Of a DNA stretch of 64,000 nucleotides, positions 1 to 8,716 are shown in pieces. The notes beneath the pieces were generated by a model that was given only the letters and a program-made list of their open reading frames with translations, searched no databases and had not been told where the DNA came from. Origin of the DNA: Pseudomonas sp. MRSN 12121. Its GTDB lineage: Bacteria > Pseudomonadota > Gammaproteobacteria > Pseudomonadales > Pseudomonadaceae. Numbering within the stretch: position 1 is the first letter of the stretch; the number at the start of each line of letters is the position of its first letter. The position numbers and the translations under genes were made by a program. The stretch lies in the NCBI RefSeq assembly GCF_000931465.1, contig NZ_CP010892.1, forward strand, positions 558,001 through 622,000, in the 5' to 3' direction.

Positions 1-507
1 CAGGCCGTTGCCGTCCACTTCCTGGCGGAAGTTGTTCATCTGCTCTTCGCTGATGCGGCCTTCCATGAACGCGCGGGCGTAGACGCCTGGCGAAGTGTGA
101 CCCTGGAAGTAGATCAGGTCGCCGCCGTGTTCGTCGGTTGGCGCCTGGAAGAAGTAGTTGAAGCCGATGTCATACAGGGTCGCACTGGAGGCGAAGCTGG
201 AGATGTGACCGCCCAGGTCAGAATCTTTCAGGTTCGTGCGCATTACCATGGCCATCGCGTTCCAGCGCACCAGCGAGCGAATGCGGCGTTCCATGAACAG
301 GTCGCCAGGCATGCGTGCTTCGTGGGTGACGGGAATGGTGTTGCGGTAAGGCGTGGTGATGGCGTAGGGCAGTTGCGAGCCGCTGCGGGTCGCGAGTTCG
401 CCCATACGGGTCATCAGATAGTGAGCACGGTCTTCGCCTTCTTTGTCGAGAACCGATTCCAGGGCGTCCAGCCATTCCTGGGTTTCGACGGGATCGAGGT
501 CTTGCAT
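1..507 (-). CDS. aceE: Pyruvate dehydrogenase E1 component, N-terminal part (cut by window edge)
   Basis: This is the first 169 codons of the homodimeric, thiamine-diphosphate-dependent E1 subunit of pyruvate dehydrogenase, which decarboxylates pyruvate and passes the acetyl group to the lipoyl E2 subunit. The frame is open to base 1. The translation begins [20 protein letters not shown] and continues through an [14 protein letters not shown] block and a [11 protein letters not shown] stretch, which are hallmark N-terminal segments of AceE. The start is the ATG at 505-507 (reverse strand) with a GGAG ribosome site 6 bases upstream. The full protein is normally about 880 residues. The upstream gap carries two operator-like palindromes, so regulation by a GntR/FadR-type pyruvate sensor is likely. 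Confidence 0.95.
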   Translation of the reverse strand, partial: MQDLDPVETQEWLDALESVLDKEGEDRAHYLMTRMGELATRSGSQLPYAITTPYRNTIPVTHEARMPGDLFMERRIRSLVRWNAMAMVMRTNLKDSDLGGHISSFASSATLYDIGFNYFFQAPTDEHGGDLIYFQGHTSPGVYARAFMEGRISEEQMNNFRQEVDGNGL

Positions 508-615
508 GGCTTGCTCCAGGGCGGAAAGGCTTCCAGAATCGGTTGCCTGAGTTTGCGACTGGCCTTGTGGGCAGACGATAAAATTCTTGGATTGCCGGAG
601 GTTGATGCGGCGGCG

Positions 616-630
616 TGTAGTTTTACTACA
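616..630. promoter_or_regulatory. GntR/FadR-type operator, site 1 upstream of aceE
   Basis: TGTAGTTTTACTACA is a perfect palindrome around a TTT centre and fits the TNGTNNNACNA pattern recognised by FadR-subfamily GntR repressors such as PdhR and LldR. It lies 109 bases upstream of the aceE start. The regulator itself is not in the window; a PdhR-like pyruvate-responsive repressor is an inference. Confidence 0.6.
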
Positions 631-668
631 AATCGTCGGCCGTTTCAGCCTTTCGAATGTATAGACGA

Positions 669-681
669 GTAGTAAAACTAC
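669..681. promoter_or_regulatory. GntR/FadR-type operator, site 2 upstream of aceE
   Basis: GTAGTAAAACTAC is the exact reverse complement of the core of site 1 and again fits TNGTNNNACNA. The two centres (623 and 675) are 52 bases apart, very close to five helical turns, so two dimers would sit on the same face of the DNA. Confidence 0.6.
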
Positions 682-888
682 AGAAGATTGGCTTGTGGCC
701 TCCTGCTGCGTTGTGAGAATAATCGTTACTGTTGGTCGATTTCCAATGCCAATGGGTAAGAAATTGATGCTGGCTGCCAAAATAAGAAAAATTTCAGCTA
801 TTTCTAACTTTTGTTCGACAGTCCTTCAAGGGTTACGCCCGCAGTATTTGCCCTGGCCGCCCATTTCTACGCCGATCAAGGATAGCCC

Positions 889-3828
889 ATGAGCCTGCCC
901 GCGCTTGCCGAAGTCCCAGCGATTCTCCTGCCTTTTGTCAGCCGCGCGGAGCAGTCGTTCCGTAGCGCCGTGGCGGCCCTGGAGGACGATCACGGGCTCG
1001 CTGCCTGGACGGCCGAACGTTGGGCGGAGTTTGCCCGGGTGAGCGCCGCCAGCGACTTTTTCATTGAACAGATTCTTCGTGACCCTTTGATGTTGCTGGA
1101 GCTGGTGCGCGACGGTGCGCTCGACCGCGGCTTCGGTCCGGGGGAATTGTGTGCGCAGATCGCCGCGGCGGTGGGCCAGGCCGCCAGCGAAGACGAGCTG
1201 GGCCGGGTGTTGCGGCGCCAGCGCAACCGCCATCAGGTGCGGATCATCTGGCGCGACCTGACGCGCCAGGCCGATCTGGTGCAGACCTGCCGCGATCTGT
1301 CGGACCTGGCCGACGCCTGCATCGACCAGGCGTATCAATGGTTGTACCAGCGCCACTGCGAGCAGTTCGGCGTGCCCACCGGAGCGCGCAGCGGCGAGCC
1401 GCAGCAGATGGTCATCCTCGGCATGGGCAAGCTGGGGGCCGTCGAACTCAACCTGTCGTCCGACATCGACCTGATCTTCGCCTACCCCGAGGGCGGGGAA
1501 ACGGTGGGTGTGAAGCGGGCGCTGGATAACCAGGAATTCTTCATCCGCCTGGGGCAGCGCCTGATCAAGGCGCTGGACCCGATGACCGTCGACGGCTTCG
1601 TGTTCCGCGTCGACATGCGCCTGCGGCCCTACGGCTCGGCGGGCGCGCTGGTGCTCAGCTTCAATGCGCTGGAGCAGTACTACCAGGACCAGGGGCGCGA
1701 CTGGGAGCGCTACGCGATGATCAAGGCGCGGGTGGTGGCGGGCGACCAGGCCAGCGGCGCGCAATTGCTCGACATGCTGCGGCCCTTTGTCTATCGGCGT
1801 TACCTGGACTTCTCGGCGATCGAAGCGCTGCGCACCATGAAGCAGCTGATCCAGCAGGAAGTGCGACGCAAGGGCATGGCCGACAACATCAAGCTGGGCT
1901 CCGGCGGTATTCGCGAAGTCGAGTTCATCGCCCAGGCGTTCCAGCTGATCCACGGCGGGCGCGACCTCAGCCTGCAACAGCGCCCTCTATTAAAGGTGCT
2001 GGGCACCCTGGAAGGGCAGGGGTATCTGCCGGCGGCGGTGGTCGCCGAGTTGCGCGAAGGCTACGAGTTCCTGCGCTACACCGAGCATGCGATCCAGGCG
2101 ATCGCCGACCGGCAGACGCAGATGCTGCCCGACAACCCCCAGGACCAGGCACGCATCGCTTTCATGCTGGGGTTCGCCGACTGGGCGGCGTTCCACGAGC
2201 AACTGATGTATTGGCGCGGCCGGGTGGAATGGCATTTCCGCCAGGTGATCGCCGATCCGGACGAGGATGAGGACGGCGAATGCGAAGTGGTGGTCGGCGG
2301 TGAATGGCTGCCGCTGTGGGAGCAGGCCCAGGATGAGGAAGCGGCGTGCCGGCAGTTGCAGGAAGGCGGCTTCAACGACGCGCCGAAGGCACTCAGGGCC
2401 TTGGCCGGCCTGCGTGGCAGCCCGCAACTGCGCGCCATGCAGCGGCTCGGGCGCGAGCGCCTGGATGCCTTCATTCCGCGCCTGTTGGCCCAGGCGGTGG
2501 AGCACGCCGACCCGGACCTGGTGCTGGAGCGCGTGCTGCCCTTGGTGGAAGCCGTGGCGCGACGCTCGGCCTATCTGGTGTTGCTCACCGAGAACCCCGG
2601 GGCCTTGCGCCGGCTGCTGACCCTGTGTGCGGCCAGCCCATGGATCGCCGAACAGATCACCCGCTTTCCGCTGTTGCTTGACGAGCTGCTCAACGAGGGC
2701 CGGCTGTTCAAGCCGCCGCTGGCGCCGGAGCTGGCCGCGGAATTGCGCGAGCGCCTGACGCGCATTCCCGAGGACGATCTGGAGCAGCAGATGGAGGCGC
2801 TGCGTCACTTCAAGCTGGCCCACCGCTTGCGGGTGGCCGCCTCGGAAATCACCGGCAGCCTGCCGCTGATGAAAGTCAGCGACTACCTGACCTGGCTGGC
2901 CGAAGCGATCCTCGAGCAGGTCCTGGCCCTGGCCTGGCGCCAGACCGTGGCGAAATACGGCGCCCCGCAACGCAGTGACGGCACCTTGTGCGATCCGGGG
3001 TTCATCATTGTCGGTTATGGGAAAGTCGGCGGCCTGGAACTCGGGCATGGTTCCGACCTGGACCTGGTGTTCATCCATGACGGCGATCCGCAGGCGGAAA
3101 CCGATGGCCCGAAACCGATCGACGGTGCGCAGTTCTTTACCCGCCTGGGGCAACGGATCATCCACCTGCTGACCACCCAGACCAACTCCGGCCAGCTGTA
3201 TGAGGTGGACATGCGCCTGCGGCCGTCCGGGGCGTCGGGTTTGCTGGTGAGTTCGCTGGGCGCTTTTGCCCGCTATCAGGAGAACGAAGCCTGGACCTGG
3301 GAACATCAGGCGCTGGTGCGCGCCAGGGTGCTGGTGGGGAGCGAGGATGTCGGCCGGGCCTTCGAGCAGGTGCGCGCGACGGTGCTCGGACGGGCGCGTG
3401 ATTTGTCGACGTTGCAGCAGGAGGTCAGCGAGATGCGGGCCAAGATGCGCGACAACCTGGGGACCCGGGCGACGGCCGCCGGAACCGCGGCAAATGCCTT
3501 CGAGGCCACGGCGCCGTTCGACCTCAAGCAGGACGCCGGAGGTATCGTCGACATCGAATTTATGGTGCAATACGCGGCCCTGGCGTGGTCGCAAGAGCAC
3601 CCGTCATTGCTGCGCTACACCGACAATATCCGCATTCTGGAAGGTCTGGAGGAAGTCGGGCTGATGCCCGCCGCCGATGCCAGCCTGTTGCGCGAGGTCT
3701 ACAAGGCCTACCGCTCCGCGGCACACCGCCAGGCCTTGCAGAACGAGGCCGGGGTGATCGCCGGCGACCAGTTCGCCAGCGAGCGACGGGAGGTATTGCG
3801 GATCTGGCGCGAGCTGGGGCTAAGTTAG
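889..3828 (+). CDS. glnE: Bifunctional glutamine synthetase adenylyltransferase/deadenylylase
   Basis: GlnE attaches AMP to, and removes it from, glutamine synthetase, switching ammonia assimilation according to PII status. The 979-residue product has the family length and its duplicated nucleotidyltransferase layout. The N-terminal (deadenylylase) domain carries GMGKLGAVELNLSSDIDLIF from about residue 177. The C-terminal (adenylyltransferase) domain carries GYGKVGGLELGHGSDLDLVF from about residue 708. Each holds the D-x-D metal pair. The ATG at 889 has an AAGGAT ribosome site 5-6 bases upstream. The gene is divergent from aceE and ends 130 bases before waaF; in P. aeruginosa, ilvE lies in that interval (recalled), but it is absent here. 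Confidence 0.97.
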   Translation: MSLPALAEVPAILLPFVSRAEQSFRSAVAALEDDHGLAAWTAERWAEFARVSAASDFFIEQILRDPLMLLELVRDGALDRGFGPGELCAQIAAAVGQAASEDELGRVLRRQRNRHQVRIIWRDLTRQADLVQTCRDLSDLADACIDQAYQWLYQRHCEQFGVPTGARSGEPQQMVILGMGKLGAVELNLSSDIDLIFAYPEGGETVGVKRALDNQEFFIRLGQRLIKALDPMTVDGFVFRVDMRLRPYGSAGALVLSFNALEQYYQDQGRDWERYAMIKARVVAGDQASGAQLLDMLRPFVYRRYLDFSAIEALRTMKQLIQQEVRRKGMADNIKLGSGGIREVEFIAQAFQLIHGGRDLSLQQRPLLKVLGTLEGQGYLPAAVVAELREGYEFLRYTEHAIQAIADRQTQMLPDNPQDQARIAFMLGFADWAAFHEQLMYWRGRVEWHFRQVIADPDEDEDGECEVVVGGEWLPLWEQAQDEEAACRQLQEGGFNDAPKALRALAGLRGSPQLRAMQRLGRERLDAFIPRLLAQAVEHADPDLVLERVLPLVEAVARRSAYLVLLTENPGALRRLLTLCAASPWIAEQITRFPLLLDELLNEGRLFKPPLAPELAAELRERLTRIPEDDLEQQMEALRHFKLAHRLRVAASEITGSLPLMKVSDYLTWLAEAILEQVLALAWRQTVAKYGAPQRSDGTLCDPGFIIVGYGKVGGLELGHGSDLDLVFIHDGDPQAETDGPKPIDGAQFFTRLGQRIIHLLTTQTNSGQLYEVDMRLRPSGASGLLVSSLGAFARYQENEAWTWEHQALVRARVLVGSEDVGRAFEQVRATVLGRARDLSTLQQEVSEMRAKMRDNLGTRATAAGTAANAFEATAPFDLKQDAGGIVDIEFMVQYAALAWSQEHPSLLRYTDNIRILEGLEEVGLMPAADASLLREVYKAYRSAAHRQALQNEAGVIAGDQFASERREVLRIWRELGLS

Positions 3829-3853
3829 GCAATGTTGCCGCAAATGTACCTGG

Positions 3854-3871
3854 CGAGCCGTGCGCGGCTCG
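3854..3871. repeat. Small hairpin downstream of glnE
   Basis: CGAGCCG and CGGCTCG form a perfect 7-base stem around a TGCG loop, 26 bases after the glnE stop. No T tract follows, so on its own it is not a typical terminator. Confidence 0.4.
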
Positions 3872-3918
3872 TCCACAAAGAGCAGGCGGTGAATGCCGCA
3901 GGGCTGGATTCTCGAGGC

Positions 3919-3949
3919 GGGGAGGCGTAAGCCTCCCCGGTTCGTTTTT
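3919..3949 (+). terminator. Terminator-like hairpin between glnE and waaF
   Basis: GGGGAGGC and GCCTCCCC (3919-3926 and 3931-3938) form an 8-base stem capped by GTAA, a GNRA-type tetraloop. It is followed after six bases by a run of five T (3945-3949). It ends about 10 bases before the waaF ATG. It could terminate glnE transcription or act as a leader structure for the LPS operon. The gap between stem and T run makes a strong terminator uncertain. Confidence 0.45.
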
Positions 3950-3958
3950 GGAAACCAC

Positions 3959-4993
3959 ATGAATATTCTGATCGTTGGGCCCAGTTGGGTCGGTGACATG
4001 GTGATGGCGCAGACACTCTTCCAGTGCCTGAAACAACGCCATCCTCAATGCGAGATCGACGTCCTGGCGCCTGAGTGGAGCCGGCCGATCCTGGAGCGCA
4101 TGCCGCAAGTACGGCGGGCCTTGAGCTTTCCGCTCGGCCACGGCGTGCTGGAGCTGGCGACCCGCCGGCGCATCGGCAAGTCCCTGGCGGGCCAGTACGA
4201 CCAGGCCATCCTGCTGCCCAACTCGCTGAAATCGGCCCTGGTGCCGTTCTTTGCCGGCATTGCGCAACGTACCGGCTGGCGCGGCGAGTTCCGTTACGGC
4301 CTGCTCAACGATGTGCGCACCCTCGACAAAGAACGCTATCCGTTGATGATCGAGCGCTTCATGGCCCTGGCCTACGAGCCGGGCGCCGAGTTGCCCAAGC
4401 CTTATCCGCGGCCGGAGCTGCGGATCGACCCGGCCAGCCGCGATGCGGCGCTCGCCAAGTTCGGCCTGGCCCTGGATCGGCCGGTACTGGCGCTGTGCCC
4501 GGGAGCCGAGTTCGGCGAGGCCAAGCGCTGGCCATCCGAGCATTACGCCAAGGTCGCCGAGCTGAAAATCCGCGAGGGCTGGCAGGTCTGGCTGTTCGGC
4601 TCGAAGAACGATCATGTGGTCGGCGAAGACATTCGCGCCCGGCTGATTCCGGGGCTGCGCGAAGAGTCGGTGAACCTCTGCGGCGGCACCTCCCTGGCCG
4701 AAGCCATCGACCTGCTGTCCTGTGCCGATTCCGTGGTGTCCAACGACTCCGGGCTGATGCATGTGGCGGCGGCGCTGAATCGCCCGCTGGTCGCGGTATA
4801 CGGCTCGACGTCGCCGGGCTTTACCCCGCCGCTGGCCGACCAGGTCGAAGTGGTGCGCCTGGGCATCGAGTGCAGCCCGTGTTTCGACCGCACCTGCCGC
4901 TTCGGCCATTACAACTGCCTGCGCCAGCTGCTGCCCGACTCCGTGGACCAGGCCCTGCAGCGGTTGCAGGGTACTGCGGTCGAGGTCCGGTAA
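3959..4993 (+). CDS. waaF: ADP-heptose:LPS heptosyltransferase II
   Basis: WaaF adds the second L-glycero-D-manno-heptose to the inner core of LPS at the cytoplasmic face of the inner membrane. The 344-residue product is a GT9-family enzyme. It begins MNILIVGPSWVGDMVMAQTL, and the C-terminal half has A-L-C-P-G-A-E-F-G-E-A-K-R-W-P and the donor-site segment S-N-D-S-G-L-M-H-V-A-A-A. The ATG at 3959 is preferred over in-frame upstream codons because family members start at MNILIVGPSWVGD and the upstream stretch encodes the hairpin. The ribosome site is weak. It is the first gene of the waaF-waaC-waaG-waaP run, with the GTG of waaC directly after its TAA. Confidence 0.96.
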   Translation: MNILIVGPSWVGDMVMAQTLFQCLKQRHPQCEIDVLAPEWSRPILERMPQVRRALSFPLGHGVLELATRRRIGKSLAGQYDQAILLPNSLKSALVPFFAGIAQRTGWRGEFRYGLLNDVRTLDKERYPLMIERFMALAYEPGAELPKPYPRPELRIDPASRDAALAKFGLALDRPVLALCPGAEFGEAKRWPSEHYAKVAELKIREGWQVWLFGSKNDHVVGEDIRARLIPGLREESVNLCGGTSLAEAIDLLSCADSVVSNDSGLMHVAAALNRPLVAVYGSTSPGFTPPLADQVEVVRLGIECSPCFDRTCRFGHYNCLRQLLPDSVDQALQRLQGTAVEVR

Positions 4994-6055
4994 GTGCGGG
5001 TACTGTTGATCAAGACTTCCTCCCTGGGCGATGTGATCCATGCGCTGCCGGCGTTGACCGACGCGGCGCGGGCGATCCCCGGGATCAGGTTCGATTGGGT
5101 GGTGGAAGAGGGTTTCGCGGAGATCCCGACCTGGCACCCGGCCGTGGATAAAGTGATCCCGGTGGCGATCCGGCGCTGGCGCAAGAACATCTGGCAGACC
5201 ATCAAGAGTGGCGAGTGGCGGCGTTTCAAGCAGAGCGTGCGCGCGACCCGCTACGACTTGGTGATCGATGCCCAGGGGCTGCTGAAAAGCGCCTGGCTGA
5301 CGCGTTATGTCAGGGCGCCGGTGGCGGGCCTGGACAAACAGTCGGCGCGCGAGCCGCTGGCGGCGCATTTCTATTCGCGGCGCCTGGCCGTCGCTCGCGG
5401 CCAGCATGCCGTGGAGCGCGTGCGCCAGCTGTTCGCCGTGGCGCTGGGCTACGACCTGCCCTCGGGGCTGGGCGACTACGGCCTGAGCGTCGAAAAACTG
5501 GTGGAACTGCCACGGCCCAAGCCCTTCGTGCTGTTCCTGCACGGCACCACCTGGGATACCAAGCACTGGCCGGAAGCCTACTGGCGCGAGCTGGCCGAGC
5601 GCATGGCATCGTTGGGCGTCGAGGTCAGGCTGCCGTGGGGCAACCCGGCGGAGAAGGCCCGGGCCGAACGTATCGCCAGGGGCCTGAGCAATGCCACGGT
5701 GCTGCCGAAGCTGAACCTGGCGGGCGTCGCCAAAGTGCTGGCGCAAGCCCAGGCCTGTGTCGCGGTGGATACCGGGCTCGGTCATCTCGCCGCCGCGCTG
5801 GATGTACCGACCATTTCCCTGTTCGGCCCGACCAACCCGGGCCTGACCGGCGCTTACGGCAAGGTGCAGGTCCATCTGGCCAGCGATTTCCCCTGCGCGC
5901 CGTGCCTGCAGAAAAAATGCACCTACCAACCGACTGCCGAGGACCAGCGGCGGTTCGACCTGAAACGCGAGTGGCCGCTGTGCTTCACGCGTCTGAATCC
6001 TGAGCGTGTCGCCAGCCGGCTGAGCAGGTTGTTACTGGCTGAGGAGCTGCGCTGA
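4994..6055 (+). CDS. waaC: ADP-heptose:LPS heptosyltransferase I
   Basis: WaaC transfers the first heptose onto Kdo of Kdo2-lipid A. The 353-residue GT9 protein starts with GTG immediately after the waaF stop codon, giving translational coupling. Visible motifs are K-T-S-S-L-G-D-V-I-H-A-L-P-A near the N-terminus, F-L-H-G-T-T-W-D-T-K-H-W-P in the middle, and A-V-D-T-G-L-G-H-L-A-A-A-L followed by S-L-F-G-P-T-N-P in the ADP-heptose site. Length and motif order match the family. The next gene, waaG, overlaps its stop by one base. Confidence 0.96.
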   Translation: MRVLLIKTSSLGDVIHALPALTDAARAIPGIRFDWVVEEGFAEIPTWHPAVDKVIPVAIRRWRKNIWQTIKSGEWRRFKQSVRATRYDLVIDAQGLLKSAWLTRYVRAPVAGLDKQSAREPLAAHFYSRRLAVARGQHAVERVRQLFAVALGYDLPSGLGDYGLSVEKLVELPRPKPFVLFLHGTTWDTKHWPEAYWRELAERMASLGVEVRLPWGNPAEKARAERIARGLSNATVLPKLNLAGVAKVLAQAQACVAVDTGLGHLAAALDVPTISLFGPTNPGLTGAYGKVQVHLASDFPCAPCLQKKCTYQPTAEDQRRFDLKREWPLCFTRLNPERVASRLSRLLLAEELR

Positions 6056-7176
6056 TGCAACTGGCTTTTGTCCTTTACAAGTATTTCCCGTTCGGCGGCC
6101 TGCAGCGGGACTTCATGCGCATCGCCCTGGAATGCCAGAAGCGCGGACACCAGATCCGCGTCTATACGCTGATCTGGGAAGGCGACGTGCCGCCCGGCTT
6201 CGAGGTGCTGGTGGCGCCGGTCAAGGCGTTCTTCAATCACCACCGCAATGAGAAGCTCAGTGCCTGGATGGAGGCCGACCTGGCCAAGCGTCCGGTGGAC
6301 CGCCTGATCGGTTTCAACAAGATGCCCGGCCTGGACGTCTACTACGCCGCCGACGGCTGCTTCGAGGACAAGGCGCAGAACCTGCGCCACTCGCTGTACC
6401 GGCGCTGGGGCCGCTACCGGCACTTCGCCGAGTACGAGCGGGCGGTGTTCGCCCGTGAATCGAAAACCCAGGTGCTGATGATTTCCGAGGTGCAGCAGCC
6501 GCTGTTCATCAAGCATTACGACACCCCGCTGGAGCGCTTCCACCTGCTGCCGCCCGGCATTGCCCAGGACCGTCGCGCGCCGGCTAACGCCGCCGAGATC
6601 CGCGCCGAGTTCCGCCGCGAGTTCGCCCTGAAGGACGACGACCTGCTGCTGGTGCAGATCGGTTCCGGGTTCAAGACCAAGGGCGTGGATCGCAGCCTCA
6701 AGGCCGTGGCCGCGCTGCCGGCGGAGCTGCGCAAACGCACCCGGCTGTTTGTAATTGGCCAGGACGACCCCAAAGTATTCCAATTGCAGAGCGCGGCATT
6801 GGGCCTGGGGGAAAACGTGCAGTTCCTCAAGGGGCGCAGCGATATCCCGCGTTTCCTGCTGGGGGCCGACCTGCTGATTCATCCGGCATACAACGAGAAC
6901 ACCGGCACCGTGCTGCTGGAAGCACTGGTGGCGGGGCTGCCGGTGCTGGTCAGTGCGGTCTGCGGTTATGCCCATTACATCGCCGAGGCCGACAGCGGCC
7001 TGGTGCTGGACGAACCACTGGAGCAAGGACAGCTCAATCAATACCTGCACACCATGTTGACCGACGACGCTGCACGCGCGACCTGGAGCCGTAACGGCCT
7101 GGCGTTCGCCGAGACGGCCGACCTCTATAGCATGCCGCAGCACGCTGCGGATGTGATTCTGGCGGAGCAACACTGA
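6055..7176 (+). CDS. waaG: LPS core glycosyltransferase I (GT4)
   Basis: WaaG adds the first hexose of the outer core (in Pseudomonas, the galactosamine attached to heptose II). The 373-residue product starts M-Q-L-A-F-V-L-Y-K-Y-F-P-F-G-G-L-Q-R-D-F, the WaaG signature. Its C-terminal GT4 domain has the donor-binding E-x7-E stretch E-N-T-G-T-V-L-L-E from about residue 281. TGATG coupling joins it to waaC and, at its 3' end, to waaP. It sits between heptosyltransferase and heptose kinase genes, as in other pseudomonads. Confidence 0.95.
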   Translation: MQLAFVLYKYFPFGGLQRDFMRIALECQKRGHQIRVYTLIWEGDVPPGFEVLVAPVKAFFNHHRNEKLSAWMEADLAKRPVDRLIGFNKMPGLDVYYAADGCFEDKAQNLRHSLYRRWGRYRHFAEYERAVFARESKTQVLMISEVQQPLFIKHYDTPLERFHLLPPGIAQDRRAPANAAEIRAEFRREFALKDDDLLLVQIGSGFKTKGVDRSLKAVAALPAELRKRTRLFVIGQDDPKVFQLQSAALGLGENVQFLKGRSDIPRFLLGADLLIHPAYNENTGTVLLEALVAGLPVLVSAVCGYAHYIAEADSGLVLDEPLEQGQLNQYLHTMLTDDAARATWSRNGLAFAETADLYSMPQHAADVILAEQH

Positions 7177-7982
7177 TGAAGCTGATTCTTGCCGAACCGT
7201 TCAAGACACTCTGGGCCGGACGCGATGCGTTCGCCGAGGTCGAGCGTCTGGACGGCCAGGTCTACCGGGAGCTGGAAGCCCGCCGTACCTTGCGTACGGA
7301 GGTGGCCGGCGAAGGGTTCTTCGTAAAGATTCACCGCGGTATCGGCTGGGGCGAGATTTTCAAGAACCTGCTCACCGCCAAGCTGCCGGTGCTCGGTGCG
7401 GGCCAGGAGTGGCAGGCCATCCAGCGCCTGCAGCAAGCCGGCGTACCGACCATGACCGCCGTGGCCTATGGCGAGCGGGGCGACAACCCGGCCAACCAGC
7501 ATTCGTTCATCGTTACCGAAGAGCTGGCGCCGACCATCAGCCTCGAAGACTTCAGCATCGACTGGGTCAAGCAGCCGCCGCAGCCACGGCTCAAGCGCGC
7601 GTTGATCGCCGAAGTGGCACGGATGACCGGCATGATGCATCGCGCCGGGGTCAACCACCGCGACTGCTATATCTGTCACTTCCTGCTGCACACCGACAAG
7701 CCGGTGACCGCCGATGACTTCAAGCTCTCGGTGATCGACCTGCACCGCGCCCAGACTCGCCCGGCCATCACCCGGCGCTGGCGCGACAAGGACCTGGCGG
7801 CGCTGTATTTCTCGGCGCTGGATATCGGCCTGACCCGGCGCGACAAGCTGCGCTTTCTCAAGGGCTATTTCCAGCAGCCGCTGCGGCGGATCCTCAGCGA
7901 GGAGGCGGCGCTGCTGGGCTGGCTGGAGGGCAAGGCCAACAAGCTGTACGCCCGCAAGCAGCGATACGGGGATGCGCTCTGA
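7176..7982 (+). CDS. waaP: LPS core heptose(I) kinase
   Basis: WaaP phosphorylates heptose I of the inner core; in P. aeruginosa it is essential and needed for LPS export. The 268-residue protein has a protein-kinase-like fold, with N-H-R-D-C-Y-I-C-H-F-L-L containing the catalytic aspartate at residue 163, the position known for P. aeruginosa WaaP. S-V-I-D-L-H-R-A-Q then provides the metal-binding aspartate. The cysteine-rich C-Y-I-C motif is typical. The ATG overlaps the waaG stop by one base (TGATG), and the gene is coupled in the same way to the next kinase-like gene. Confidence 0.95.
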   Translation: MKLILAEPFKTLWAGRDAFAEVERLDGQVYRELEARRTLRTEVAGEGFFVKIHRGIGWGEIFKNLLTAKLPVLGAGQEWQAIQRLQQAGVPTMTAVAYGERGDNPANQHSFIVTEELAPTISLEDFSIDWVKQPPQPRLKRALIAEVARMTGMMHRAGVNHRDCYICHFLLHTDKPVTADDFKLSVIDLHRAQTRPAITRRWRDKDLAALYFSALDIGLTRRDKLRFLKGYFQQPLRRILSEEAALLGWLEGKANKLYARKQRYGDAL

Positions 7983-8716
7983 TGGCGGGTTGGAACCTTG
8001 AACCTGGATATCGGGAGCTGGCACAGGATTTCGGCAGTCTGGATGCGGTATTCGCCCTCAAGGGCGAACACCTGACCCGCGACCCGCTGTCCGAGGTCAT
8101 CCGGGTCGAACGCAACGGTATCCACTATTACGTCAAGCGCTACACCGGTGCCGGCAAGAACCTGCGGCGCTACCTGGGCAAGCCGCGAGTCAAGTCCGAG
8201 TGGCAGAACCTCAAGCGTTTCGCCAAGTGGGGCATTCCCACCGCGGAAGTGGTGGCCTGGGGCCTGGAACGCCGTGGCCTGGCTTACGCCCGGGGCGCGA
8301 TGATCACCCGTGAGTTGCCGCACACCGAAGACCTGTCGGCCCTGGCCGAGCGCAATGATCCGCTGCTGGCCGACCGGGCCTGGGTGGATCGGGTCAGCGA
8401 GCAGTTGGCGCGTTGTACACGGATCATGCACGACCACCGCTTCACCCATAACGACCTGAAGTGGCGCAACCTGCTGATCGATGACGACACCCGGCTGTAC
8501 CTGATCGATTGCCCCAACGGTGATTTCTGGCGCGGTTTCTGGCTCAAGTACCGGATCACCAAGGACCTGGCCTGCCTGGACAAGGTGGCCAAGTATCATC
8601 TGTCGGCCACCCAGCGCCTGCGCTTCTATTTGCAGTATCGCCAGCGCAACCGGTTGAACGCCGCGGACAAGCAGCGCATCCGGCATGTGGTGAGATTTTT
8701 CGAGGGACGCGAATGA
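7982..8716 (+). CDS. LPS core kinase-like protein (InaA/WaaP family), catalytic Asp intact
   Basis: A 244-residue WaaP-related small kinase, equivalent by position to PA5008 (WapP, recalled) of P. aeruginosa, which is thought to phosphorylate a core heptose. It has Y-V-K-R-Y with the probable ATP-binding lysine, T-H-N-D-L-K-W-R-N-L-L with catalytic aspartate 158, and L-Y-L-I-D-C-P-N-G with the metal-binding aspartate, so the active site looks complete. It starts at the TGATG overlap with waaP and ends with an ATGA overlap into the next gene. The exact heptose position modified cannot be told from sequence. Confidence 0.85.
   Translation: MAGWNLEPGYRELAQDFGSLDAVFALKGEHLTRDPLSEVIRVERNGIHYYVKRYTGAGKNLRRYLGKPRVKSEWQNLKRFAKWGIPTAEVVAWGLERRGLAYARGAMITRELPHTEDLSALAERNDPLLADRAWVDRVSEQLARCTRIMHDHRFTHNDLKWRNLLIDDDTRLYLIDCPNGDFWRGFWLKYRITKDLACLDKVAKYHLSATQRLRFYLQYRQRNRLNAADKQRIRHVVRFFEGRE

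Larger units (their letters stand above)
508..888. other. Divergent aceE/glnE intergenic region
   Basis: This 381-base gap separates the divergently transcribed aceE and glnE. Next to aceE it holds the two palindromes listed separately. The part nearer glnE, about 720-830, is richer in A and T than the rest of the window, as expected of promoter DNA. No gene is convincing here: the only open frame of note, 695-892, has atypical composition and runs into the glnE start. Confidence 0.7.

Noticed and set aside
718..735. Fur-box-like stretch around GAGAATAATCGTTACT upstream of glnE
   Set aside because: Too few matches to the 19-base Fur consensus and no iron-related gene nearby.
695..892. Open frame of 65 codons between aceE and glnE
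   Set aside because: No ribosome site, atypical composition, overlaps the glnE start and lies in AT-rich promoter-like DNA.
3560..5929. 789-codon open frame antisense to glnE, waaF and waaC
   Set aside because: Shadow frame produced by high-GC codon bias; the sense genes are unambiguous.
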